From positions 1,421,492 to 1,485,491 of the forward strand of contig NC_018941.1 of the NCBI RefSeq assembly GCF_000304475.1: DNA of 64,000 bases, read 5' to 3'. The position numbers and the translations under genes are program-made. Below, in pieces: positions 39,095 to 50,200 of the stretch. Each line of letters begins with the position of its first letter. The stretch's first letter is position 1. The stretch comes from Kazachstania africana CBS 2517 (Eukaryota > Ascomycota > Saccharomycetes > Saccharomycetales > Saccharomycetaceae). The notes beneath the pieces were generated by a model. It was not told the origin of the DNA, ran no database searches, and saw nothing but the letters and a program-made list of their open reading frames with translations.

Positions 39095-39104
39095 CCGGCA
39101 CCGG
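39095..39104. promoter_or_regulatory. Leu3 binding site of BAT1
   Basis: CCGGCACCGG fits the Leu3 consensus CCGG-N2-CCGG. It lies about 137 bp before the BAT ATG. Leu3 controls branched-chain amino acid genes, including BAT1 in S. cerevisiae. Confidence 0.82.
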
Positions 39105-39240
39105 AATCCTACACATTGCGGTACGTATCTTGATGTATCGAGAATTTTGATGTTTCACACAACATTGATATATAAACCTACGTGTAAAGAAGATAGAGAT
39201 ACAGTGAATTTCTCGAGACACTAAGGTATCCCAATATATC

Positions 39241-40446
39241 ATGATGGTTTACAACAGTAGCTTCAGGTTTTCTGTGTCGCGGATATTACCTTCAGTGAGA
39301 ACTGTCCACACAGCACCATTAAAAGCCGCTAATGTCAAAATTACTGGCATCAAGACTCCATCGCAGCCAAAACCAAACGAACAGTTAGTCTTTGGTAAAA
39401 CGTTCACCGATCATATGCTAACCGTTGAATGGACGAAGGCCAGCGGTTGGGGAATTCCTGAGATAAAACCATACGGAAACTTATCACTAGACCCATCTGC
39501 TTGTGTTTTCCACTATGGTTTCGAGCTATTTGAAGGTTTAAAAGCTTACAGAACTGAGGATAACAAGATTACCATGTTCCGTCCAGATAAAAACATGGAA
39601 CGTATGAATAAGTCTGCTGCAAGGATCTGTTTACCTACTTTCGACTCAGAAGAACTGATCAAATTAATGGGCAAATTAATACAACAAGATAAGCACCTGG
39701 TACCTGAGGGAAAGGGATACTCCTTGTATATTAGACCAACGCTGATTGGTACTACAAACGCACTTGGTGTTTCCACCCCTGACAGAGCATTGCTTTATGT
39801 GATCACTTCCCCAGTGGGTCCTTATTATAAGACTGGCTTCAAGGCAGTTGGATTGGAAGCTACTGATTACGCTACTAGAGCCTGGCCTGGCGGCTGTGGG
39901 GATAAAAAACTAGGTGCAAACTATGCTCCATGTATTTTACCACAATTACAAGCTGCAGAGAGAGGTTACCAACAAAATCTTTGGTTATTTGGCCCTGAGA
40001 AAAATATTACAGAAGTGGGTACAATGAATGTCTTTTTTGCGTTTAAGGACAGTAGTACTGGTAAAAAAGAGCTGGTTACAGCACCTCTAGATGGTACTAT
40101 TCTCGAAGGTGTTACAAGGGATTCTATTTTGGCTTTGGCAAGGGAGAAATTAGATCCAAGCGAATGGAATATTAATGAGCGCTATTATTCTATTAATGAA
40201 GTTGAAGAGAGGGCATCGAAAGGTGAGCTTTTAGAAGCTTTTGGATCGGGTACAGCAGCTGTTGTCTCCCCAATAAAGACTATTGGTTGGACAGGAAACG
40301 ATATAGATGTCCCTCTATTACCAGGTGAACAGAGTGGTCCTCTAACGAAAGATATCGCAAAGTGGATTGCAGATATACAATATGGTAGGGTCAGCCATGG
40401 TAACTGGTCAAGGATTGTTGCTGATCTAAATACTGACGCTATATAG
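39241..40446 (+). CDS. BAT1: Branched-chain amino acid aminotransferase, mitochondrial type
   Basis: This 401-residue PLP class IV aminotransferase interconverts leucine, isoleucine and valine with their 2-oxo acids. The first 20 or so residues (Ser/Arg/Val-rich, VSRILPSVRTVHTA) look like a mitochondrial presequence, as in S. cerevisiae Bat1 and unlike cytosolic Bat2. Conserved blocks are FHYGFELFEGLKAYR, the PLP-lysine region GDKKLGANYAP (about residues 221-231), NITEVGTMNVFF and FGSGTAAVVSPI. Leu3 and Gcn4-like promoter sites support the BAT1 assignment. By position it could descend from either YHR208W (BAT1) or YJR148W (BAT2). Confidence 0.95.
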   Translation: MMVYNSSFRFSVSRILPSVRTVHTAPLKAANVKITGIKTPSQPKPNEQLVFGKTFTDHMLTVEWTKASGWGIPEIKPYGNLSLDPSACVFHYGFELFEGLKAYRTEDNKITMFRPDKNMERMNKSAARICLPTFDSEELIKLMGKLIQQDKHLVPEGKGYSLYIRPTLIGTTNALGVSTPDRALLYVITSPVGPYYKTGFKAVGLEATDYATRAWPGGCGDKKLGANYAPCILPQLQAAERGYQQNLWLFGPEKNITEVGTMNVFFAFKDSSTGKKELVTAPLDGTILEGVTRDSILALAREKLDPSEWNINERYYSINEVEERASKGELLEAFGSGTAAVVSPIKTIGWTGNDIDVPLLPGEQSGPLTKDIAKWIADIQYGRVSHGNWSRIVADLNTDAI

Positions 40447-41404
40447 ATATTGATTTCTTAATTCATATATTTTCTCCAAACAATCGATATTCTATCATGG
40501 GAAAGAAATAGCTCCAGTATAGTCCCAAAAAGATACAAAACGACTCTAAATGCCATCTGCTTGAAGGTCTATGTCCTGCTTCAGTAAGTCTGCTAAAGAA
40601 ACAGAGGGGTTTTGTTTGTGCAACAATGCAATAATGGCATAGGCGTGTGGATAAATCATATTTGAGCTCGTACAGGGAAGAGAAGAATCCAAACAGACTA
40701 TTAATAGTTTCGGTAGCTTTACTTTTAAAATATTCAAGCAGCTGAGGTTATCCTGGGTGGGTACCACTTAAAAAGTTCAGTATTTTTTTTAGTTTCTTCT
40801 GGATTGAAAATATAAAAAAGCAGGTAGCTTTTGATAGCAGAATGAGCGCCCCATAATCAACATTACTAGATGTAAATTTAAGTACTTTTTTTTGCAAAAT
40901 GCTTTTTGTAATAGTAGGATGTAAATTTGCTTGTACGATTATGTTTCTTGAACATTATTGATTCAGCTCCTGTTTTGGCACTTTCTGGCTATTTCATATG
41001 ACATGAATGACAAACAGTAATAAAAGGAAACAATGCGCGCAACAATGTGGTTCTTTTTGAACTTGAAAAAACTTGCTGAACTCTACTGAGCATAATGTGT
41101 TTTCTTTACACATGCTTATGAAATATTATGGGGTCGTTACGACATTGCCAACTCAGAATTAGGATACACGTTTCAAAACAACAGGATCTATTCAAAAATT
41201 TTGGCAGGAAGAAAAATATAGCCATAGATGAAACAATATGCACTATTATTACTGTTATAATATACATCTTTCCTCGAAAGATACTTATAGACACAGTGTG
41301 TATAATTGTATATAGATATCAGAAGCGCAACTCCAAAAAGTTAAAAACCTCCAATAGAATAACCTTTGCGTAATGACATCTGTTTTCATCATATAGTCTA
41401 GTAC
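40447..41404. other. Gap after BAT1 with possible weak minus-strand relic
   Basis: This 0.96-kb stretch has no supported gene. On the minus strand a 73-codon frame (40767-40546) lacks an ATG start. The sequence just upstream of it, in another frame, is also protein-like (for example NPEETKKNTELFKWYPPR), so a decayed gene with a frameshift near 40760 is possible. I recognise no family. Confidence 0.35.
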
Positions 41405-41968
41405 TTATAAAAGGAAGGACACAGCTAAAGCAACAGCACCAAGAAGACTCGAGTTCGCAAAATCAGCTGCGGCTGCATTAGCTGACTTTGAAGCAGATGC
41501 TTCGCTAGCAGATTCGGCGCTTGCCCAGGATTCATATTGGGAATGCTTTGAAATCATAGATGGATCGGTGGAATGAGCGGCCCAATAGGATGAGGCTCTA
41601 CTGGCGTGTGCAGACTTTGAACTCACGGATTCTGCACTGGCCCATGATTCATATTTGGAATGCTTTGAAATCATAAATGGATCGGTGGAATGAGCAGACC
41701 AGTATGATGATGCCCTAACTGCGTGAGCGGATGCGGCAGAAGCTTCACTAGCGGCTTCTGCACTAGCGTATGATTCATACCTAGAGTGTTTTGAAATCAT
41801 AAAAGGATCTGTAGAGTGAGCAGACCAATAAGATGATGCAGCAGCAGCATGAGATGCTTTAGAAGCTTTAGAAGCAGAGAGAGCAGAGTAATCAATTGAA
41901 CTATCAGCTGCGCTTACTTTAACAGAAAATAAAGAGAGTGCACTGAACAAGATAGTTGTTGTCTTCAT
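41405..41968 (-). CDS. GPI-anchored Ser/Ala-rich cell-wall protein with three internal repeats
   Basis: This 187-residue protein has a signal peptide (about 1-20, ending VSA) and a C-terminal hydrophobic tail after small residues (ADFANSSLLGAVALAV), the pattern of a GPI-anchored wall protein. The body is three near-identical repeats at about residues 47-88, 89-127 and 128-166, each opening YW(S/A)AHSTDP(F/S)MISKHS-x-YES. Ser and Ala make up most of the rest. No family is recognised. The start is the ATG at 41968; the frame extends five codons further to a TTG. It lies beside a DAN/TIR-type mannoprotein gene, which suggests a small cell-wall gene cluster. Confidence 0.8.
   Translation of the reverse strand: MKTTTILFSALSLFSVKVSAADSSIDYSALSASKASKASHAAAASSYWSAHSTDPFMISKHSRYESYASAEAASEASAASAHAVRASSYWSAHSTDPFMISKHSKYESWASAESVSSKSAHASRASSYWAAHSTDPSMISKHSQYESWASAESASEASASKSANAAAADFANSSLLGAVALAVSFLL
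41469..41830 (-). repeat. Three-copy coding repeat in the GPI protein
   Basis: Three tandem units of 126, 117 and about 117 bp encode the 39-42-residue repeats. The core of each unit (YW-x-AHSTDP-x-MISKHS) is almost invariant at both protein and DNA level, while the Ala/Ser spacer varies. Confidence 0.8.
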
Positions 41969-43446
41969 AGCTTTCAGGATCAAAAATTAAAAGGATGCTT
42001 ATTCCAATTTTGCGGCTAATGATTTACTAAGCAAAATCATCTTAAATGTGACAAGAAATAGCTGAAAAACATCATGTTTATATAATCTCTGCTATCGTAA
42101 CTCTCTCTTACATTTGTCATTCAAGAGCCAACAGAATAGAGACAAACCACCCAATTACCTATGCAGAGGAAAACCACAATTTTAGTTGGGTGCAAATTAT
42201 AAAAGTAGATGCCGAATCAAACTTTCCTTCCTACAATACACAACGCTCGACACAGACGATTTTGCAGAAAGTCCAGCATATTCCGAATTAGTACAGTTCG
42301 TACTGGTGTTGCCATGCAATAAATAATAACAGGTCCTAGATTCTGTCTGAATTTCAAACTGGGTCCACATGCGACGTAGACTTGGGTGCAATTACTATTA
42401 AAGGAAAAAATGTCACATTTTAGTTAAGAAAACGATCAGTGAAGAAAAAGTGAACTACGTCGGTCCTAAGTACTGAGACGCGACAGCTCAAGTATAGTAA
42501 CTGAAGGCAACGACCCGTTACCAGAGATGTGCCTAAAAAAATGCCAAAAAAAGGTGCAATATGTTGAAATGGGTCGCATATGCTTCAACCGCCGAGAACA
42601 AATTATGAAAAAGAATTAGATAACATTACCCTTATTAATTTTGAATAACTAACTAGCACAGGTCCTGCTATAGGATACAGATGCACAGATATAACCAAAA
42701 AGTCCAATTCCTTCTGAGTATATGGAACAGATAAGCTTAAAAAAGTGTATGATTCAAATAATGAGATATACAAAAGAAAAGATTTTCCAGCATATGCATT
42801 GTGTGCATTATCAGCTCGACGTTTTCTTGAGAGCATTGACTTTTCTGGCTGATCAATCTGAACTATTTATGGAGGAAGGATGGCGCTCGTCTTTATACTA
42901 GAGCAATAGTGACGGTGTATATAGAGCTTCTGTTGCGGTCCATTATACCATCTATCTGCACTAAGTTAGCTTGTTAAAGCTCTGCGAACTGGAGGAAATA
43001 AGTGTCCATAACAGAAGCTGAAACTCAAAAAAAAAGTGAGTGATAAAATAATATCCTTTGCAGAATCTAGCCATATCATATTGTCTTTATATGTAACAAC
43101 AAGATACATATATAATTTAACCATGATATGTTTTTCCTCTCTTCCTGTATCTTTTGATAGTATATGCATAGGAAAAAATTCCTTCTAGAGAACTGTTTAT
43201 TCTACAGTTTGATGCCCGCTGTTAAAGTTCATTGAAACCATCCTTTATTAATTAAAATTGAAGAAATATTAAATGAAAAATAATGTCTTGTTAATATAGA
43301 TGGAAACAGTGCATGTATATGGATATCATTGGCCTTACTCACTAAATAATGCAAGGTGTGCAATTAGAAATTACAAAATATATATAAAACAAAAGAACTG
43401 AAAATGTTATAATAGGCAGATGTTATCAGAGAAGTTCAAAAAACAT
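41969..43446. other. Gap between the two cell-wall protein genes
   Basis: This 1.5-kb region has no supported gene; frames such as 42836-42603 and 43169-42966 have no start context, family match or codon character. It presumably includes the promoter of the GPI-repeat gene (41.97-42.4 kb). Confidence 0.5.
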
Positions 43447-44259
43447 TTATAACAATAAGACGACAGCACCTAGGACAGCGACACCCATACCGACTGCGTT
43501 TTTGATGGCACCATTAATGCTTTGCTCTTGAACAGTTTGAGATGCAGAAGAGGCTGTAACTTGGGCAACAGTAGTTGGAGCAGCAACCTTGGAGGTCTTT
43601 GCTGTGGCAGCAGCTGCGGCGGACTTTCTGGATTCACAAACTTCGTCACAAACGGTAACGGTTGTTTCTTGAGTTTCGTATTTAGTGGCAGCACCTTCAG
43701 CCTTAGAAATAAAGATAGTGCTAACAGCATCCTCACTGGAAGTAGACCTATAGTCACAGACAGTAGTAGTATTGTAGTTAATATCAGTGATAGTAACGAA
43801 AATGGTGGAGACGCCGTTAACCTCAAAACCAGAGGAAGTAGCATTGATACCAACCGCAGAAGAAGTAGCAATAGATGAAGTACCATTAACGGCAACAGAG
43901 GAAGCTTGAGCAGAGGAAGCAGCGGCGGCTCTGACAGAGGCAATTTCTGAGGAATAATAAACGGTGTTCCATGGTAAGGCCTCAGCTATGGCTTGCATAT
44001 CACTCATTGCTATATTACTGAACAATGTTGTGTAAAAATCATCAGTGTAGTGTACTGCCGTCAAAAATATATTTGCTAGTCCATCTGGCATAGGATAATC
44101 TGCAGTCAATCCCCACATCATATACGACGCCGCGTTTGCCTTGTACTCGGAAACAGCAAGTTCCAATTGAGCAATATCTTCAGGAGACAAACTTGAAGCA
44201 CTTATAGTGGAGGCTAGTGCGCCTAAACCGGTAGTAGCTTTTTGGACGGTTAGTTTCAT
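43447..44259 (-). CDS. DAN/TIR (SRP1/TIP1) family GPI-anchored mannoprotein
   Basis: This 270-residue protein has a signal-like N-terminus (about 1-22) and an SRP1/TIP1 (seripauperin-type) domain at about 23-110. Landmarks are SPEDIAQLELAVSEYKANAA, HYTDDFYTTLFSNI and ALPWNTVYYSSEI. An Ala/Ser/Thr-rich stalk follows, with a Cys-containing segment TTVTVCDEVCES. The tail INGAIKNAVGMGVAVLGAVV resembles the GPI signal of Tir/Dan proteins (NGA then VGMG). In S. cerevisiae this family is wall-bound and induced by anaerobiosis or cold. DAN1 (YJR150C) lies near BAT2 (YJR148W), so this gene may be its positional counterpart. Confidence 0.85.
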   Translation of the reverse strand: MKLTVQKATTGLGALASTISASSLSPEDIAQLELAVSEYKANAASYMMWGLTADYPMPDGLANIFLTAVHYTDDFYTTLFSNIAMSDMQAIAEALPWNTVYYSSEIASVRAAAASSAQASSVAVNGTSSIATSSAVGINATSSGFEVNGVSTIFVTITDINYNTTTVCDYRSTSSEDAVSTIFISKAEGAATKYETQETTVTVCDEVCESRKSAAAAATAKTSKVAAPTTVAQVTASSASQTVQEQSINGAIKNAVGMGVAVLGAVVLLL

Positions 44260-47254
44260 CCTTGTTCTTGATGATTTTGTAAGAAATACTCCTTTTAGGA
44301 TTTCAATGCATAAATATACTATTGAGCTTTTATATGATTTCTCAAACTTCTTTCATTCGTATAGCGGATATGACAACCAGTGAAATCCGCATCTAATCTT
44401 GCTGTCATGCTAGAAAATATTATTAACACGATGAGTTTCGTATAGTAACTTAACATTTTCTATAGCACCAGTAGTAACACAGAAATATGGCAAGATAGTA
44501 ATGGGCTGTTCTCTTGTTGGAAGTATTCTTCCTGCAAAGGCATAAAAGTAAACGAAATGACCCTAATTCAGAAGCAGTACTTCCACTTCAGGTAAAAGAG
44601 CCTGGTTCCTGACCTTCAAATCTGTAAAAATAGCCTTTTGGACTGTCAAGATCTCTCTAAAAACAGCAGTCAGTGCGAAAATGCTCCGTTCCTTCTGCCG
44701 TTTAGTTCTCTTTTGACAAAAATAACTATCGGAGAGACAAGGGTGTGCACGCCCAACTCAGATGTGACAGGGTTCAAGATTAACATCCCGTACATAGTGT
44801 GAAGGGTTCCGTTCCCGAAACGGGTACGTATGGATATTTACGCGTGCTGGAGCGTGACATGTTAATTCTTCTAGCGGGGACTCCTTGCCGCAAGGAAAAT
44901 GTCATCGATCCCAGAATGAGAGAAATTTTTTTTTCGGAGTAAGACGGGGAAGAATCCCCACGTGAAAGTTACGGAGATCTTTTAGGATATGAGTGCGATA
45001 AACATTTCCTCCCCATGTTTCTTTGCAAGGAACGCCCTGCAATCTCAAAACAATAGTATCATCTGTAAATTGGGTTATAAGTGGTCTGTTGCAAAACAGT
45101 TTGCAAGCTTTAATCCTACTGGATCTATCAGTGTACTGGTAAACCTAAATCCTCAAAATGAGTTACATATGTGCCACTACTATTATTATGAGACATTCTT
45201 TGTTCTCGGGAAGATGGGTAACTTTTATTTACGTCTCTATCCAACTCGCTCATTTTGTGCAATGGATATCCTAGGAACAACTAGTCTTCTTTTGTTCTTC
45301 TGCAGGCTGTCTAAATGGTGCGTACTTCATTTGAATATCTCCATCAGCACACTATTTCCCCTGAGTTGCTATGTATAGCTTTCATTTTATAAACGAGATG
45401 TCGCTGCATGCGGAATGCTTGAGAATGCCAAAGTTGGACGGAAAACAGCATTACTCGACAAAAGCTGAGAGACATGCCTGGTTATCCTGAGAGAAGCTGG
45501 CAAACTGAAGGACGAAAGCTTTATTTCCCGGTGGCCATTTCTAGGATACCTACTTGAAGTAGTCTATTGCCATAGTAAGAATGACAAGTTGTATTCTATC
45601 AAGAACTGAACTACACACTCCCTCTCGAAATTTTGTGCCTGCTCAGAAGATCATAGTTTTGGAGATGGACAACATAGACAAAAAAAATATAAATGATACT
45701 TTAGAGATGTGACTTACAAGAAAGAATCGTAAGGAACAACCTATTTTTTGAAACAAGGTCACCTTGGCCAGATACTATAAAAACGATAGAAAAGATCAAT
45801 CATAATTGCTGTGTCGAGCCAATTTGTACACTTCATTATCATGGACCATCGTTGCAATTAACCTAAGTACGCCAGCTATAGCTCTTATTTATTATGAGGT
45901 ATGATAACTATTTTCGTGATTATTTTCATCTTGACTCATGGTGCTTGCATGAGCCCTATGCAACTCAGGTAGCTGCTTTCTTCACACAAATGTAGAAGTG
46001 CTCTCTGATATCTTGCTAATCTGCTTTTTGTACTTTTCTGCTTTACTGCTTTTTGATGAAAACAATGGAGTTGACTGAAACTTCGTCAAGGAGGTGCTGA
46101 AAGCATAATTGCATCATTAGCTACACCTTTAGGGAGCGATTCTATAAAAACTACTGATACTGCTATAACAACTTTGAAAAACTAATTCTAATTATACCTT
46201 CGAAACTATTTCTCCTTATATAACGTTGCGGTCCAATGAAGTGGGTAGTAGAAATGTTCTACCTTCTGTTTTAACTAGTGGCTATTCTATGAAATTTTTA
46301 GGATGAACAAACATACTAAAGAGAAGCAATCTCATTAAGGCAACTTATGTCTTAAGTATTGGCATGTCGACTAAGTTCATCTTGCTAACTAAGTCGTTAT
46401 ACTTCTATTTTTTCCTTTACGACCCACCCAAATTTGCTATATTTAGTTTGAGAGTTTGAATATCTAGTAAAGCCAGCTTTAGTTGATTATACTATCTATC
46501 CTTGTGTTGGCCATATTTTCCCATCTCAAATGACGGCTCTGAATATAAAAGAGACACCTATTATTACAGTTCATTAATGAGTTTCTATATCATCGTGCTA
46601 ACTACTCTATTCCAGCACTTCCTAACTTAAGATTTGGCAAGATATTTGTGAGCGCGAGGTACATATTTTCTAGCTGGGACGACAACTTAAGGATATCCTA
46701 TCTCTAGGTCTATTTTGAAGATGACTAAAAATCCTGGCATAGGCGCATGTACATTTAAAATGAGAGGCTCAGTTGCTATGAGAGGTATACTTTCATAAAA
46801 TGCATCTAAATCTATATCGATGCTATGAATTTCGCAGGCTTCTGACAAGTATCAGCAAATAATTATGAGTTTCAGTAAATGTAAGATGTCACAGGAATTC
46901 TCTTGTTACAAGATAGAGCAATTGCGAATTCTCTACCAGAGTTGCACTTAGGTAGTGGTGCTCGAAAGTAGGTAGAACATATTCCAAAAACAGGGTACGA
47001 GCAGGACAGATGAGGCTTCGCGTCTCTTTTGTGCCTTCTGGAACTATTGCTTTTCTTAAAATGAGACTTGTCCTGACGTAAAATCTGTGGCCAAAATTCC
47101 TTATCAGAGTTGCTGAGAACAACTTCTTGTCCGAGTTCATCACTAATTACTCTATTCTACTATCCCATATTGCTTATACATATAGTTCAAGTAGTACGCC
47201 TTGATTTACATACAGTGTCATAAATATCTACTCTAGAACACATTACAGTCAGAC
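44260..47254. other. Three-kilobase gap before the helicase relic
   Basis: No intact gene is supported. A 129-codon frame at 44989-45378 begins with ATG but shows no conserved feature. The last 0.4 kb (about 46880-47250) gives fragmentary protein-like peptides on the plus strand with many stops and may be the decayed start of the helicase gene. Near 44800 there is a CCCGTT/AACGGG-type inverted motif (CCGTTCCCGAAACGGG). Confidence 0.5.
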
Positions 47255-50200
47255 TGCTGTTATTGATGGCTGGACTTCCGATATGACCAATAACTGGATT
47301 TTACGTATGAGTGAATATAAAAAGCAATTAGTTACCTCTCAATTACAACAGCTCAATCAAAGTCTCTTGAAGAATTTCAAATCATATTTGAATCCAGACA
47401 CTCCAGTAGTGATTGTTCACTCTGAAGCTCTGTTTGACCATCCTGCACTAAAAGATTAGACGTCTCACGAACTTTCTGATACCTCCGTTGTTCTGACTAG
47501 CAGTAAGAGGGCAGAAGGACCTAAAAAGAAAATCCGTAGAAGTTTAGAAACGAATTGCCACCTTGTTGCCTTTAAGAAAAGACAATGCATTCAGGAATAG
47601 AAAATATGAAAAGGAGTTAAATAATAGTGTGCTTGTCAAAATAATCAAGTTGGATGAGCCCCCCTTCATCGAGGATGATTTCAATCTTGTAAAGAGTACG
47701 TTCAATGATGTTACAAGAAATTTGGAAGGGCCCTTTTGGAGCATGTTCACAGCATAGCCGAGAAAACTGCCCAAAGTCACTATTCTTGGGATTTCCACTC
47801 CGGTAAGGAGCATTGGCTAAAAGGCTGATTCCTATAACTGTCCAACTTTACGAAAGAATGCTGATTTGGCAACTTTTACCCTGCCTTCTTCCGCTAAAAT
47901 GAATGACCAACTATTCATCTCTTATAGCCGTTGACATGGAAATCTTTCAGGCTGCTCCTAGCATAAATATTCCCGAAGCAATTGATGTTATCAGCGCTCT
48001 TTTCCAAGAAGTTATTCTCGTTGGCGAGTACAGGAACTTTATGGAAAAATGGGCACGTTTTGCTTCTTTTGATTTCGTATCTTGGAAGGATTTTAGCGAA
48101 CGTTGCCCTATTCTGAATGTTTTCGCCTATCGTTATCGTCTTGATGCTATGAAGACTTTGTTAATATGTGCTCCGTTTATCAAGTGTCCAGAAACTAGGG
48201 CCATCGCTCGAAAGTTAACTGATCTTCAAGGCGACAATGACTCTTCCCAGCTTTAAAATTGATATATAATGCCATTCTTAAGCAGCCCACAAAGAATCTT
48301 CCAGTGCCTTCTCACTTGGCGTCGATGGACAATCTGTTACCGTAAAAGGTCACACTGTGCCTTTTGGCTACATTAGAGAGATGAGAAAAGCCTGGACAAT
48401 GAATTCGACAGACTTGTAACATCTTTAGCGGAACTTCTGGTTTTCTCAGATGTCACTACTGCATGCAATGCCACCCTCGGAAACCCAACCTTGAATACCT
48501 CCGACCATACTGCTAGTAATGCATGTTCTATCTTTGAAGTTGTTTCTGTTGCATTGATTCCTAACGCCACCGTCCAGTGGAGGAGATCTCAGGATGCTCA
48601 CTGTGAGCATCTCAGAGGCGCAATCAGACTGAGAATTAATGAGATTACAAAGGTATTAATGACAATATTGTGGATTACGCCAGGTTTTGCTTTGAGATTA
48701 CAGGCTGAGTATTCTAAGCTTTGCTGGTATTTCGAGGAATATTTTTATCGACCTAGTCTCCAAGCTGTTCTTCATCCAATCTACTTACAACAAAAATAGA
48801 AAGTATGACAATAGGGTCTTGGTTTTGGACAGGTTGGCGTCCCCGAAGCTGCTATGGTTTACGTATATTTTGAGACCTTTTACCATTGGTCTCCTTGGGG
48901 ATGAGATAGCTAAGTTCAAAACAGATACGCTGTTCAGTCATAGAAGTGAAATCCTTGTCACAGAAGATGAGGAGGTATTGGTTGAAGCCTTTGTCACAGA
49001 AAATGATGAGAACGAGGATGAAGAAAATGCTGATTGGTACAGAGCAGTTGAAAATTTGGGTCAAGAGATGGGTAGGGATCACCAAGATGGCCATCTGAGT
49101 TATAAGAACATTTCTTTTCCTAGGTATCAGAAACTTCAGGCTGGTTAATTTGGACTCTTTCAATGTCCAACTTCAGGCCCATCCCGATGACTTAATTATT
49201 CGACAAAAGTTTACCATCAGAACTTTCCATCAAGCTTTATCTGGTTTATGCAATCATATAATTGGACCTAGAATATCCGTAGTGGAAACCTATAACCGTC
49301 TTACTGCGTCACAAACAGGGCACAGTATCGCCACCCATAGGGAAATATACGGCGTGAATCAGCTACGTGAAGCAGCAACCATTGCAGATGGTAGTCTTGA
49401 TTTTTATGCCAAAAGAGAGCTGTGCCAACTGTTTCAAAAACTGACGGGTTACATGTCAGAATACTACGGTGACACTCCACAAACACCTGTGGTTCGTGAG
49501 AAGAAAAATTATACTTTAAATACCCGTGGAAATCAGTATGCTTTGATCAAAGCGGGCCAGATTTAGTTTAGTAATCGTTTTGATTCCAAAAACACAGACC
49601 AACTATTATTTACCATTGGGATTTTAATGAATGACAGAATTCTTCAATGTCTCCAGGCAGCCACTGCTTTTGGTAAATCTATCACATTTATATTGCCAAT
49701 GATTGTTTTGAAAAAGACTAGACCCAGAGAATATGTTCATTTTATTGCTGTCCCCTGCGAATCCCTGAAAAAGGCAACAATTGCCAAAGTCGAACATGGT
49801 GGTCTTGTAGTGAAGGACATTAAGTCAATCTTGTCGACAACTGTTCAGCAGGATATTTGCAATGTTGACGTCTTTGTCGGCTGTTTTGACTCGTTTGGGA
49901 AGACAGAGTTTCTTACTTTGATGGAAAAATGGGACCACTTCTTTCGTGGAGATGTCAAGAAGGGATTTCTTATTTTCGATGAAGCCCATGATTTGTGGTT
50001 AGAGTTTCGTAGGGTTCTATCATTTGTTAAATTGGTGAATCCTTATGAATGCTTGAAGATTGTCCTTCTTTCTGCTAAGCTGCCAGAATGGTTATTGGAT
50101 GTGATTTGCAAGCAGATCGGCGTTCCCAATGACATTTTAAGCACCCGTAACTATATCAATGTGGTGAAGGAGGTCCCAAACGAATGAATTAGAGTAGAAG

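Noticed and set aside
43470..43943. 157-codon Leu/Pro-rich minus-strand frame inside the DAN/TIR-type gene
   Set aside because: It is a shifted-frame shadow of the Ala/Ser/Thr-rich real gene; the composition follows from the codons of that gene.
44989..45378. 129-codon open frame on the plus strand
   Set aside because: It has an ATG but no recognisable domain, signal or codon bias, and the surrounding DNA looks non-coding.
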